A stretch of 64,000 nucleotides of DNA. Origin: Gordionus sp. m RMFG-2023 (Eukaryota > Nematomorpha > Gordioida > Chordodea > Parachordodidae). The number at the start of each line of letters is the position of its first letter. The stretch's first letter is position 1. Both the position numbers and the translations under genes were made by a program. The notes under the pieces were generated by a model. It saw only the letters and a program-made list of their open reading frames with translations, made no database searches and was not told the origin of the DNA. Below, one piece after another: positions 12,191-25,637 of the stretch. Location of the stretch: the NCBI RefSeq assembly GCF_954871325.1, contig NC_088777.1:13307366-13371365 (forward strand), written 5' to 3'.

Positions 12191-14342
12191 GATAAAAAAA
12201 TAAAATATCTTTTCTCTAATGGGAATTGAAATGAACCTTACATTTTTTAAATTTAGGTCGCATTCTCGTTATTACCAGGCTTGCACCAACTTGTCTTGGT
12301 CCTTTACAATCCTTCAAAAAAATTTTTATTATCGAGAATTACCTACAAATAAATAAATGTGATTTTTGTTTAAAAGTCAACTAGGATCTTTTAAACACAC
12401 TCATTAATCATTAAAAATGATTTGATTTATAATTAAATTAGTCTTAATTAGCCTTATGATGATTATAAAATTAAAATAAATAATTAAATTATACTTTTGT
12501 GTCTATACTTTGTTTTTATTAATTTAATTATATTAAAATATTTCTTTTGAACTCGTATTGCTTGGTCCAAATTCAATTGTTTGAAAATAAAATTATTAAA
12601 AATAACTGTCATTATATTATACATCTTTATAGACTAAATTACTTTTATAAAAAAAAACTTATTTAATTAAAAACTGAATATTAGAGTTTATTTAAGGGAT
12701 GACATTAAAATGGTAAAAATATTTTTAAGAAGGTAATAATAATAATCCCCTGATCAATAAATCATATATATGTTTATAAATTGTAATACATATATGTATT
12801 TCCACCTTTCAACTTTTTTACCTGTAAAATTTTTCACACCTGAGATTGTCAAAAATGAATATTATTATTATAAATTATACCATTTGTCATCAAATAAATC
12901 ATCCTCCGATTTACTATTTTTTCAAATTATCATCTTTTTTTTCAATATTTCGCCAAAATAAAAAAAAAATTGACGATATATAAAAATAATATTGTCGCAA
13001 AAAATATTGTTCATAATTCTAATCAAATTTTTTTTTGAAATTGTATTTTGTAAAATTGAGTCTTAAAAATTTATTGGATTTTAAAAAGGGGGAGGTAGAG
13101 GGGGGGGGGTTTGATAAAAGATTATTTACTATATTACTTAAAAAAAACAATTTTGTATAAAAGAGAAGAAAGAACAAGAAAAGAAAAGAAAGTTAAAAAG
13201 AAAGGAATAAGAAATAAAAAAAATTAAATTAAATTTCAAATCGAGGCTTTTATATAGATGTTTTTTTTGATAACTCAGCTCCAAAATAAATTTGACCATA
13301 TACTAATACATACCGTCGGTTGAGTATTATAATGTTCTGTCCACTTATTTGCAAAATGTTTCTATTTTGTTAAAATGAATTTTTCAGCATCAATTCCTTT
13401 ATATCCACAATAAAAATGCTAAAATATTACTTAGAATGATCCTTTATTTGTATTATTATATTATTATCAAAAAATAATTTCTTTTTAGGAAAAGCTCTCC
13501 TAAACAATTTAACAATTTATCAAAAATAAAATAAAAATCTAAGTTTAACGATTTGTTTTCTAAACTTTTATTCTTTAGCTTTACAAATTGTTTTCATACA
13601 ATTTCCAAAACTTACTCCTCATCTAAAAATGGAAACGTATATGATTTCACGAATGGACATGTTTGTAATTAATTGTATTATTTATTTTTTTTCTGTTTCC
13701 GAAGTTTCGATAAAAATTTCATATTTGACAACTTGAAAAATATTTTTTTATTCATTTTTTTAATACTGTGGAGATATTTTACAAAGATTTTTAAAGTTTA
13801 AAAGAAAAACATAAGAATTATTAAAAAATATTTTAAAAAATTCACAATTTGCAAAAAAAGAAACAATAAATATAAAATATATATAAATTTTTTGTTTTTT
13901 AAAAATAATTTGATATAGTATATCTACATTTCTTAACTACGCGAATAAATTTATAAATCTATAATAATATTCGGAAATTTTACGCATTTGCGACAACTTG
14001 TAGCAATTTTTTTAAAAAAAGAATTGTTCAATAAGAGTTTGCTGATATTTGATTAAATCCGCTATTTCTTTTTAGATCTATGACAATTTGTTCAAAATTT
14101 TAAGTTATTAAATAATGCAATTTTTTTTTTAAAAATTTGATGTTTTTTAAAATTTTAATTAAATATCTTTCTTTGAAAAATATATTTGTAGTTTAAATTT
14201 AGCGAAGAGTATTTCCTCAATTAAATTAAATTTAGAAAGAGGACCTTTTAATCAAATCATGAAATTCCATGTCATACATAAGGAATAATCTTTAAAATTT
14301 TTTCTTAAAAGAAAATATAAAAATTTGAATTTAGTTCCTTTT
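12191..14342. other. A+T-rich DNA downstream of the Nkx6 stop codon
   Basis: This holds whatever 3' untranslated region Nkx6 has and otherwise shows no gene. A 10-base G run lies at 13100-13109. Confidence 0.45.
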
Positions 14343-14546
14343 CTAAGGACTTCCGCTGGAATAACTATCATCGTTATCTTGTCCTTCTATTTCTGGTTTT
14401 GGATATTCATCATTTTCATTCACGATCCCATTGATTCCATGAATTCTATTATCAAGTGAAAATTTTTCCTTCCTTTGATATTTGGCTATCGCTAGATCTG
14501 CAGCGTGTTTCTTGCGCCATTTAGTTCGACGGTTTTGAAACCATAC
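14343..14546 (-). CDS. Nkx6: Nkx6 homeobox, last coding exon (end of helix 3 and C-terminus)
   Basis: The exon begins after an AG at 14547-14548 and reads VWFQNRRTKWRKKH, the end of homeodomain helix 3 (W48, F49, N51, R53), then 53 more residues to a TAG at 14343-14345. The tail is acidic (NENDEYPKP...DNDDSYSSGSP) and recalls the acidic, lysine-proline C-terminus of vertebrate Nkx6 proteins. The 204-base length is 68 codons including the stop, in phase 0 with the upstream donor at 20571. The intron cuts the homeodomain between residues 46 and 47. N51 and the WFQNRR recognition helix are intact, so DNA binding should be normal. Confidence 0.95.
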   Translation of the reverse strand, partial: VWFQNRRTKWRKKHAADLAIAKYQRKEKFSLDNRIHGINGIVNENDEYPKPEIEGQDNDDSYSSGSP

Positions 14547-14671
14547 CTAGTATATACATTAAAAAAAAATATATAAAGATTACACATGGAGAATATTGAA
14601 AGAAGTAAAAGAAGAAGAAAAAATAAAATAAGAGGGAATCTCTTATTTAAACATCAATTAAATATCTATTA

Positions 14672-14789
14672 TAGATTTTTGACCGAACCCGCCCCAACCA
14701 AAATTATTTCCATATTCCCAACCTGGCCCAATTCACAGGTCGAGTCGTGGGTTGAGTTTTCGAGTCGGGAGTAGGATTTTGCAGATCTC
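14672..14789. mobile_element. Short hAT-end fragment
   Basis: GC-rich words of the GACCGAACCCGCC type run into a right end TTTTGCAGATCTCTTA, the inverse of the TAGAGATCTGCA terminus. Only about 118 bases remain, and no clear target duplication is present. Confidence 0.45.
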
Positions 14790-16514
14790 TTAATATATAT
14801 TAAAAATTGATTTATATCAATATCAATTATTAAAGAAAATGCTCTTTTTTTAAAAATAAAATGTTATTGATTTCTGCTTAATTGATCAAAAATGAAAACT
14901 AATTTAAAAATAAATAATAATTACAGATTAAAAAAAATTAAGGAAATTATTTCAGGAAAAAAAATATATAAATCAAAGGGGAATTAAGATTTGTTTTCAT
15001 GAAGAATTTTAATTAGCCTTAGATTTCTTTAAAAAGTGAAAATCTAAAAGTGCAATTGATATAAGTCTATTGGTCTTAATGTTAAAGTTTCCTAATTATT
15101 TTACAATTTTAATTGTTTCCTGCAGTATCCTATATTCTCCCGCGAATGATTTTGAAACCCCATAAAGAGAAAAAAGTTAGGCGACCTTTTAAATAATTAT
15201 AAATGTATTTCTTAGTCTAGTTTTCGAAATTTTTTTATTACTCATTATCCTTTCGGCTGTACATCGACATGGTCATTAACAGATATTTATATAAAATAAA
15301 TTCCGATATCAAGATAAATAAATTACACTAGGTAAGGTAAAATAGAAAAAAAAGGTTAATAATTTATGGTATCGTATTCGCTACTATTAAGAAGCTAAAT
15401 AATGTATAAATATCTCTATAATAAATTTACAATTAAGGAAATGACATCACCCCCCCCCCCCCTTTCCATACTAATGTTTGATAAATTTAGTCAAAATGTC
15501 GAATTTTTTTTATGACAGATAATTCGGATTGATATAGGGAGACGCGAACCGATTTAGTTTCATAAAATATATACATATAAACCTAACATTTTGGTCCAAA
15601 GTTTCGAACTAAAGAGACTGCTCAAATATAATATAATATTTCTCTTTCTTTTTAAAATTGAAAAAGGCCTTAATTTTATAACTGAAAATATATTTTATGT
15701 TGTCAACAGAGGGGGTCTTATGTAATATTTGTATTATTATTATTTTTTTTAAAAAAAATAGAAGTCAAAAATATCGTCTTTGCAAATTCAATCAGCCATG
15801 AAAAAAAATATATATCATTTTAAATCTTTTCAAATCTAACAATCTATAATAGTAATAAAAAAATCGGCTATTTGGTGAAGAAACTGAGGAGAGAGATAAT
15901 AAATTTAAAAAAAAAATTTCACACAAGGAAAAAAATAAAATAAATATTGTTCATTTCATTTTCTTCTAATTCGATACATAATTTAGATGTATACTCTATA
16001 AAAATTTGTTTTGGGTGATAACTTTCAAATTTCCTAGTAAAGTTTCGATTTAATCTGGGCTCATTTTTTTCAAAGATTTTGTGTAAACTTGTAACCAATT
16101 TTAAGAAAAACATATACACCCAGTTCGATATAGAGAATTAGCCAATGTTTACTACCTATCCCTTTTAATTTATACCTTGTTAAGATATCTATTCATGAGA
16201 CGTAAATTAAAAAAATCTTTAAAATATGTTTCGAATTTTAACAAAAACTTTAAATAAAAAAATAAATAAAATGGATGGGAAAAAGATAGTGTTGTTTTAA
16301 AAGTTACTTTTAAAAAGTAACCAGACAGTTAAATTCTTAAAATTATATTTTAAAAGTAAATAGATACATTTCAAGTTACTACTATATAAATTATTTATTA
16401 TCATTTTTTTATTATAATTTTAAAATAATTGGGCCATTTACAAATTTTAATCAAAGGAATTTAAATGGAAATACAATATAGAATAATCGCACTGAAAAAA
16501 AACATACGACAATG

Positions 16515-18562
16515 CAGAGTTGTTAAAGTATCTAGATATAAAAATGTGGTATCTGTATCTAGATAGATTTTTGATTAAAGTATCTGTATCTAGATATTAT
16601 TTTAGAGGTATCTGTATGTTTTTAGATACTTTTAAGATACATTTTGATATACTTCTATTTAACGCTTTTTTATATTATAAATAAAAATACTTGAATGTAA
16701 AATTTATTTTATTTCATATGAGCATATAACTTGGTATTAATATATATATATATATATTGAAAAATTATATATATATGTAAAATATTAAAACTTATATATA
16801 AAAAGAATATATAAATATTAATTAAATATTATGTCCGAGTTATCAATAACAAGCAAATTCTGATATTACAATCCATCTCAAGGAATTTGCCATTTTTAAT
16901 TGCAATGGAATTGGTATTTTATTTAATTTTATTCTATTATATTAATTTTTAAGATTAATATTGATGACGAAAATGACGACATTCTTCCATGGCCAATTTA
17001 TAGACCATATTTTAAAATAATATCTCAAAATAAAGAAAACAAATCTCTGTTAGTAAAATGTTTGCCATGTCTACCAAAAAATATGCAAATTTCAGTTTGC
17101 ATTACCTCAACTTGCAACATTGTAAAACATTTAAGGGTATAGATACTAAATAAATGTTTACAATTTTAAATTTCAAGAGAAAACATCAAACACTCTTGAT
17201 CCAAATAAAAAAGGGGAAGGAGAAAAAATCTATTAAAGAAAATATTAAACTAGGCTCATCGTCCATTGATTTTTTTTCCAAGAGACCTCAGACTTTAACC
17301 CAAACCACTTTAGATGATTTAATAACTGATTTTATTATAGATAACATTCAGCCATTTTCAATTGTTGAAATTCATAAAAATGATCAAAACATTAGCTCCA
17401 CAAAAAAATATAATTTGCCGACAGACAGTGGTTGCTAGAATCTCCCAAAGATGGGAGAATGAAAATATAGAAATCATTAAAAGTCTAATTGAACCCTCGT
17501 TAATATGCACAACAGCAGATTGTTGGAATGCCTATCGCCGGTACAGCTTACATTTAAATTTGTATAATAATTTAATTAAAACAAATTATTTGAGCAGTTT
17601 TAAGAAATTTTAATTTTTAGTTCATAATGAAGCCGGTAGCAAGTTCGATATCCTGCAGGGAAATAAATATATGTTCACAGCTTATTACTGTGCAACTATT
17701 TCCCAGCTGATTATTAAATTGAAAAATTTTAAACAAATGAACCTGAAATTTTGTTTACCACTCTTAAATGCCTTACTTAAAGGGAAATTAATAATAAATT
17801 AATCAATATTTCGTAATTCTAAGTTTATTGGGACAATTTTTGAAGATGAAAATATTTTGGCAACTATGCTTCATCCTTTTTTTTAAACTAGATTGGACAT
17901 GGTTACAAATGGATGAAAATTTAATAAAAAAAACAATTAATACAAAGATTAGTTGAGGAATTATCAAAGTCTTCAAATGAGTGCAAATTAACCTGTGAAA
18001 AAAAACCAATAATTTAATATCCGATTTTTTTCAGTATCCCATAGCAGGAGATATGATTGTTAATGATTTAAATTCTGATAATCAACAAATTTTAAATAGT
18101 TTTTTCAAAAATGAATGCCGAGATTTTAGTATTTTTAAATAATATCCTGATATAAAAAGTTATTCAATAAATATAACACCACAGTCCCTTCCAGCGCCCC
18201 TGTTGAAATTTTTTTTTAGTATAGCTAAAAATGTCTTCACAGATAAACGAGAAATTTTGAAAATATTTTGATACTGAAATCTAATAATTATTTATATTAA
18301 TCATATATTTTGATAAAGGTGATATCGAGTCAATAAATTTTTTAGATCATTTCATGAATTTTTACAATAGTTTCTTAATTTAGATTTATTAAAACCTTAT
18401 CTAAGAGTATAATAAAAAATGTATCTGTACCTAGATACATTTTAAATTGTATCTGTATCAAGATAACTTTTTAGAAGCTGTATCTGTATCTAGATAAATT
18501 TTTAGACGATGTATCTGTATCTGTATCTAGATCCATTTAAAAAGTATCTTTTAACAACTCTG
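16515..18562 (+). mobile_element. hAT transposon with perfect target duplication, transposase broken
   Basis: The 2048-base element begins CAGAGTTGTTAAAG and ends TTTTAACAACTCTG. It is flanked by a perfect 8-base duplication, CGACAATG (16507-16514 and 18563-18570), diagnostic of hAT. Tandem GTATCTAGATAC-type words fill both subterminal regions. Transposase pieces are readable on the plus strand: DFIIDNIQPFS near 17325, SLICTTADCWNAYRR near 17500 (the first catalytic aspartate region) and APVEIFFSIAKNVFTDKRE near 18200 (dimerisation domain). These sit in different frames with internal stops, so it no longer makes a full protein. It is inserted in the Nkx6 intron. Confidence 0.92.
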
Positions 18563-18745
18563 CGACAATGTAATATTTTTTTGCACCAAAAAAATATAAC
18601 ATATAATAAAAAAAAATATATAAAACTTAATATAATATTAATTTTTCAAAGATAAAACTCAACAAATTTTCATTTGACTTTAATAGCGAAATTAGCTCTT
18701 AATTTTCTCGCCAAATTTAGGAATCCCGTTTAGAGCATGGGCAAT

Positions 18746-18945
18746 TAGTGCCGTTAAACGGCTCGATTTAAAAAAAACGCCTAGTCTAGTATTATAGCCA
18801 AAAAATATTAAGCAAGCCTAGAGATTTTTTTCATAGATGCAGAAAAATTTGGGCATCTACTAACTAAACTTCTAGGATTGCATAATATTATTTTGGCTTA
18901 AATCTTAATTTAAAATCGGTTAAATAGAACCATTTAAAAACACTA
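18746..18945. mobile_element. GTTAAACGGCTCG MITE, copy in Nkx6 intron
   Basis: The 200-base element has TAGTGCCGTTAAACGG at one end and CATTTAAAAACACTA at the other, flanked by TGGGCAAT and TGGGGTAT, an 8-base duplication with two mismatches. It is a sister of the better preserved copy at 24007-24232. It has no coding capacity. Confidence 0.7.
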
Positions 18946-18974
18946 TGGGGTATAATACTTTTTTTAAAGGTACC

Positions 18975-19035
18975 TCAGGATTTCTATCTGCAATATTTGT
19001 CGACCCTCGACAAATATTGCAGATAGAAATCCTGA
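18975..19035. repeat. Perfect palindrome with 29-base arms
   Basis: Arms at 18975-19003 and 19007-19035 are exact inverse complements separated by CCC. The right arm continues into a 19010-19091 segment found again, base for base, at 31175-31256. A transcript of either strand would fold into a long hairpin. Confidence 0.9.
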
Positions 19036-19091
19036 AATCCCTATTTCCCAACCTCATAGGATTTTCCATCCTATGTTTATCATTCTTTTCA
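19010..19091 (+). repeat. 82-base dispersed repeat, copy 1
   Basis: It is identical over all 82 bases to 31175-31256. Near its right end it holds an inverted repeat, CATAGGA...TCCTATG, around a 7-base loop. It is a recent duplicate or the end of an active short element. Confidence 0.85.
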
Positions 19092-19401
19092 CTACGTGTC
19101 AAATCAAATACAATAAAATATTTTTGAGTATAATATATAAATTAAACAGAACTCTAGATCTTTGGGTCTAGGTCATTGAGGGAGGGGAAATAGAACTTTT
19201 CATAAAAATATTATCGACTAAGGGATAAAGATTTTTAAGTGCCATCAAAATTAATCATCTAAGTCCTCGAGTCCAGTTCACGAGAGGGGAAAGAGTGTCA
19301 AAACATTCTATGAAAAATACCTCAACAAGAGATTCAGATGAAGGCTAATGAAAAGGTTTTTTTGAGTGATATTAAAATTAAGACATACAAGTTATTTTGT
19401 T

Positions 19402-19570
19402 CAGAATAAAAACTGAAGCTCAGAAATTTTTTTTCTTAATTGCTTTAAAATAAAAAATACTTGAACTCAGAATTTTTAATGAATTTCACAGATATTATTT
19501 TTAAAAATCTAACATAATTTTCTGAACGTTTCATTTCATTTTTTAATCTGAGTGTTTCAGTTTTATACCT
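19402..19570. repeat. CAGAATAAAAACTGAA inverted-end MITE, copy 1
   Basis: It begins CAGAATAAAAACTGAAGC and ends GTTTCAGTTTTATACC, a rough inverse. Internal words (TTCTTAATTGCT, TTTTCTGA.CGTTTCAT) are shared with 33077-33342. It is non-coding and its limits are approximate. Confidence 0.5.
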
Positions 19571-19816
19571 AAGTAATTTTTTTTTTAGCAATTCAGTATT
19601 TTATATGAGCAATAAAAAATATTTCTGAGCCAGGCGCAAAACCGTTGGGTGAGAAAGTAAGAAGCCCCACCCCCTCTCACCGGAAATTTGCCTGATTCTT
19701 AAAAGACGTGAATTTTATTTTGAGAAAACAGCACTAAAATTACTAAATTAAGCTAGCGACTTACTTTTATTCTTAAAAATAAGACAAAAATTTAATTTAA
19801 AAATATACAAGCCATT

Positions 19817-20388
19817 TTGTGTTGTTAAAAGATACCTTTAAAATGTATCTAGAAATAGATACATGACCCAAAAAGTATCTACATGCTGATACATGTCTTT
19901 AAGGTATATTTAGATATAGATACAAAATTTTCAGGGAAAATTAAGATAAATTTTTTATTATATTCATATAAAGTGGGATAATAATAAAATTAAAAATCTT
20001 TTGTTAAATTCAAATTGTGTGACTAAACTATTCAGTTTGATATTTTTATAATTGAATGATTATAAAATGTTTTGCAAAGTTTTAATCACTGAGACATAGA
20101 TATCTGCAAAGCCTGGCCCGGTCCGCTTCGGCCTGTCCAGCCCTGCCCGTCAAAATTTTACAGAAATTTGACCCCATATTTTTGTCATTTACTGCGTAAA
20201 ATAAAACTTGTCTTAAATCTGAAAGAAATAAACTCGGACAAAAATTTAAATATTTTTAAAGATAGGATTAAATTCAAAATGCATCTATTGATACAGCTGA
20301 AGGTATGTATGTTCATACTTTCCCAAAAATGTATCTAGATAAAATACAGATATAAGATTTTTGCAACTAGATATATTAACAACTATGG
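19817..20388. mobile_element. Old relative of the 16515 hAT element
   Basis: Ends TTGTGTTGTTAAAAGATACC and GATATATTAACAACTATG are degraded CAGAGTTGTTAA-type termini, and GTATCTAGATA words fill both sides. Flanks AAGCCATT and GAGCTATT match at 6 of 8 bases. A second fragment starting TATCTGCAAAGCCTGGCCCGG near 20102 appears to be inserted in it. No open frame remains. Confidence 0.6.
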
Positions 20389-20526
20389 GAGCTATTACAT
20401 CTTTAATATATAAAAGTTTTTGAATTATGTTAAGTTAATTTGAAAAATTAAAAAACAAATAAAAAAAATTAACATTTTGAATAATGAAAATGAAACTAGA
20501 GATAAAATTTGATTTTTTTTCTTTTA

Positions 20527-21849
<1,323 letters not shown>

Positions 21850-22078
21850 TTAAATGACTATACCATAATTTAAGATTTCTGGTACCCTAAATCAAAAAGA
21901 ATAATAATAAAAGACTCTAATCAAGCGAACGACGTGTTTAAATATAATAATGGTTTAAAAAGGCACTTTATTCGTTCATAACCGCATCGCTTAGTGTATT
22001 TCCTCATTATAATTTCAATCTTCCCTCCCTCTTCCTTTAATCATTCTCAAATAAAATATTTAAATCATTAATATATAC

Positions 22079-22902
22079 TTGCCCTTACTTTCAAAATTGT
22101 CATCTTTTTCGTAAGCTCTGAACTTAAGGAAATTATCTGAATACGCTGTATTTTCATAAATAATTTCACCATTTGACCCTAATTTATTATTATCCAGGTG
22201 AATGGTGCTTGAACTATTTTTATGTAAATAATTGGGTAAATTAGAATCATCAAAGGAAGATATATTAAGCGGAACAGAACTATAATTTTGTGCGGAAATA
22301 ATTTTTCCGTTCTTTTCTAATCCACAAGAAGAGTTTGCAAGGCGAATATCATGATTACTCCCATCGCGGGTATTCGAGATTGAACAGGTGTCTTCTAAAA
22401 TTTTAGACATGTCATAACTAGTTCTAGGCTTTTTGGAAGAAACTTTGCAAGGAATTTTGAGTGAAGATTTATTTGCGCTACTGGCTGAAAAAAATTCCCG
22501 ATGTTTTTTCTTTTTGCTCATTTTAAACTGGAATGTTCCTGCCATAAGCTGCTGCGTTGCCATTATAGAATTTATTTTCCGTGAACTGGAATCATCGGTT
22601 ATTCTTATTTTTTTCTTGTTCTTATCCTTTGCTAGATAATCTAATTCAAGATTACAACGGCTATTATTTTCCAATTTTTCTGTATTTTTGAGGTTTTCAG
22701 CAATATTTCTATTGTTGGGTTTGAGTGGCGAATTTAACTTTTCGCGATTATTGGCAAATATTTTGGGATTTTGGACATCGCAAGTTTCAAATTTGGCTTC
22801 CATATTGATTTCTTTTCCCATTCCTTCCTCCTTCTCATCCCTTTTTTCCCCTCCTATCACACATCTATCCAATAAATATTCGAAATGGGGCATAATGACC
22901 AT
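22079..22902 (-). CDS. Nkx6: Nkx6, first coding exon with TN/eh1-like repression motif
   Basis: An ATG at 22900-22902 (second ATG at 22891-22893) opens a 274-codon frame with a stop just upstream. Residues 161-171 read TSYDMSKILED, which aligns with TPHGINDILSR, the TN (eh1-like) motif that binds Groucho/TLE corepressors in Nkx6 proteins. Lysine-rich clusters (KDKNKKKIR, KMSKKKKHR) may serve as nuclear localisation signals. Joined to the two downstream exons it gives about 760 residues, roughly twice a vertebrate Nkx6. The donor is either GGCAA|GTATAT (in phase with the next exon as drawn) or GAAA|GTAAGG. That this exon belongs to the same gene is inferred from order, strand, phase and the TN motif. 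Confidence 0.85.
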
Positions 22903-24006
22903 AATTGTTTACGTTAAATCTTGTTTTGTTACCTTTTTATTGGTCTGGTCTTTGTATAAACAGTTTTTTTAAAAAATTATTCTAAAATTTAATTTTCCTT
23001 TATTTAATTTTTTTGCATTCAAAAATAAAAAGAATTTCTCTAAAACTTTTGATCGACTTATTGATTGACTTTTGAGTATACTTTTCAAAAATATATTATT
23101 ACATATTATTTGCATTACTTTAAATAATATTATAAACAATATTTAAATTTTTTAAAACATGTTTATCAAATTGGAAAGTTATTAAACATATTTTGGAAAA
23201 TTATTTTCTCTGCGTAAAAATTTAATAAATAACATAATTTTTATTAATTTTTCTAGCAGTTATTTTTATTGGAGTCTTGAAAAATTTTATTAAATATTAT
23301 TTTTTTTCCAATAAATGATTAATTTTTTCAATTTTATATTAAAATAGTCTAATTTTTTTATAAAACAAAATAATATTTTTTTATAAAACAAAATAATATT
23401 TATTTATACAATTTTATAAAAAATATATTTGAGGAACTTTTAGAACAAACACGATGGGTAGTCTTTAATCTAATTATTATGCTATTATTATGTATCGATT
23501 TACATTATTAGATAAATGTCAATCATTTCTAGCATGTTTTAGTTATGCCTACGCGAATTTAAGATTTAAAAAATTGCAATTGAACTTTGTAGGAAATTTT
23601 AAAAAAATTTTAACTGGACAGGCTAATTAACTTTTATTTTATTTTATATTTAATTTAATTATTTTTTGCCACTTATTTTCTTTCTTTTTTTCATTTTTAA
23701 AAACAATCTTGTCATTATAAAAAAAAATAATTCATATTTAAAAAAAAAAAAATACAAATACAACTTTTATTTTGTTTTTATTTTAAGGAAGAATAAGGAA
23801 ATATTAAAATCTTTTTAATTTTTTTTAAATGAAAAAAAATAAAATAGTTCCGAATGATTTCACTGGTATAATTATTCGAATAAAATTTATTACCTTCACA
23901 AAAGTGCTCTTTTCGGATCTAAAATTGATTAAATCTGGATATTGCAATAATTTAATTTCTGCGACCTAGCCCTAGCCTGGATATGAAAATAATTTAAATT
24001 CTAGCC
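22903..24006. other. Upstream region of Nkx6
   Basis: This must hold the Nkx6 promoter and 5' leader, but I can point to no core promoter element with confidence. A+T homopolymer tracts dominate. A near-perfect tandem copy of a TTTTTTATAAAACAAAATAATA unit lies at about 23350-23400. Confidence 0.4.
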
Positions 24007-24232
24007 TAGTATTGTTAAACGGCTCGATTTGAGCCAATTTTTAAAGAAGCGAACTCATTATCTTATCCAGAAAAATATAACTCAAGCATAAAGATTTTGT
24101 TCATAGATGACATGGCATAAAGGTTTGGACATCTATTAGAGAAATCTCAAGGCTTAGGCAATTTTTTCTGGTTAAAATATTGAGTTTGCCGTTTTTAAAA
24201 ATTGGCTCAAATAGAGTCATTTAACAATACTA
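24007..24232. mobile_element. GTTAAACGGCTCG MITE with perfect target duplication
   Basis: The 226-base element starts TAGTATTGTTAAACGG and ends CATTTAACAATACTA, with long imperfect inverted ends. It is flanked by a perfect 8-base duplication TTCTAGCC (23999-24006 and 24233-24240). The ends and duplication length mark it as a hAT-dependent MITE. Relatives lie at 18746-18945 and about 45294-45370. Confidence 0.88.
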
Positions 24233-24472
24233 TTCTAGCCTAACCTAGCTAGAATAAATTTTTTAAAAAAACACCTAGTTTATAAAATAGGCGAAATATT
24301 TGCTATGCCAAGCAGAACATAATTATTTTCTTAAGAGCATGCATTCATCAAAAAATAAGCTACAATAATAGCACAAAATGCGCTTAAAAAAGATATTGAA
24401 TATTTTGCAAATAATTACCAAAAATCACTTTAAAATGTGTTTTATTTACATGTATATATATATATATGTCAG

Positions 24473-24720
24473 AGACCTGCAGAGGTACCAAGTGCAGGCC
24501 TTCCCGAATAAAATTTTCGGTCCGGGTGTATAATAATATTAATGGTTTTGAAATATATAAGGAGATATGAGAAATGGATTAATGTATTTTGTTTTTCTAT
24601 TTATTATATAATTCAAGATTTTTGGCCGGTCCTAGATTTATAAGAAAAAAAAAATATCGGCCCGGAAATTTGGCACCACCCCGGTATTTTTTTAAAATTT
24701 ATGCCTGGCCCTATTAAATG
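24473..24720. mobile_element. hAT-type element, CAGAGACCTGCAG family
   Basis: The left end CAGAGACCTGCAGAGGTACC at 24473 is clear and GGTCCGGG/GGCCCGG words follow. The right limit is placed by the last GC-rich word (GCCTGGCCC) and is uncertain. It is non-coding. Confidence 0.5.
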
Positions 24721-25487
24721 GGGTAATTTAAATTATAATATAATATTGGTATAAATCTAATTTACTCATTTATTACAAATTATTTATATTTTACGATATT
24801 AAATATTGCATAATATTACCTAATTCAAATTTTTTCTTATATCACGAATTCCATTTTAAATATGACAAAAGTATTTCGTGTTTTTATTTCATAGGTAATG
24901 GGGTTTAGACGTAGAATTTATTTCGCACTTGGGCCGTTAAAAGTCTTGTTATGGCCTTGATATTAAACCTTATTTTTTAAAAATAATTATAGTCTTATAC
25001 ACTGTCATAGGTGTAGCAAAATGAGGATAGTTTTGGGACGTTCCTCTCTTTAGAAATTTGCCAGTTCTCATAAATATTATTTTGAGATAATAACACCTAC
25101 ATACCTCCACCTTCTCTCTCCAAAAAATTATATATACCATATCACTATTATATTTGAAAAATAAGTAAAAGTGAATAATTTTTTAAAATAATGCCTATAA
25201 TTTAATATTTTCAGAAAAACATAGAATATTATTTTTACAGAAACTGCTAAATAAATTAAAATAAATTTTAAAAAAGATTGATGTATCTGTTATCTTTTAC
25301 TAAATTTTATAAGTCTTTATTTTACTGGACCACGAACTCTAGAGATATTTCATTGAACCAGTCGAACCCGAATTATTTTTTTTAGAAAGAGGGTTCACAG
25401 CCCTGGTTTTAATAATTGACAAGACTTTTTACATTCATTTCAATCATTAAAAACCTAAATAAGTCATTTAAATATTTATCTTTCTAG
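24721..25487. other. Intergenic DNA with a solo hAT end
   Basis: At about 25320-25412 a GGACCACGAAC...GGGTTCACAGCCCTG sequence is the inverse of the terminus at 45939 (CAGGGCTGTGAACCC), so this is an orphaned end of that hAT family. Nothing else is recognised. Confidence 0.4.
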
Positions 25488-25562
25488 CCTTTTATTTGCG
25501 AAAGAGCCGATTAAAATTAGTGATAATTTTACGAGACGGTCTTGCGCCATACAGGAATTCAA
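25488..25562 (+). CDS. Probable small coding exon, family not recognised
   Basis: Pyrimidine-rich TATCTTTCTAG precedes the exon and GTAAGA follows it, both good splice sites. One base plus 24 codons plus two bases read LLFAKEPIKISD and NFTRRSCAIQEF, far better balanced in composition than local chance frames. It joins in phase to 25638-25800 across a 75-base intron. The earlier exon or exons, which must end in phase 2, were not found. I do not recognise the protein. Confidence 0.5.
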
Positions 25563-25637
25563 GTAAGACTTAATTAAAAATAATCCTCAAAATGATTGAT
25601 TTATCTGGCAGCATTTAGCTTATTAGTGTAAATATAG

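Noticed and set aside
11933-12203. Overlapping frames on both strands in a GC-richer patch
   Set aside because: Neither has a family motif or splice sites, and the patch abuts a hAT-type end, so an element interior is more likely.
15919-16119. A 66-codon minus-strand frame inside the Nkx6 intron
   Set aside because: It is low-complexity at both ends with no splice sites that keep phase with Nkx6 exons.
19010-19091. Helitron 3' end
   Set aside because: There is a hairpin near the end but no CTRR terminus and no insertion between A and T at either copy.
22433-22972. Plus-strand frames of 68 and 94 codons
   Set aside because: They are opposite the first Nkx6 coding exon and have no family features.
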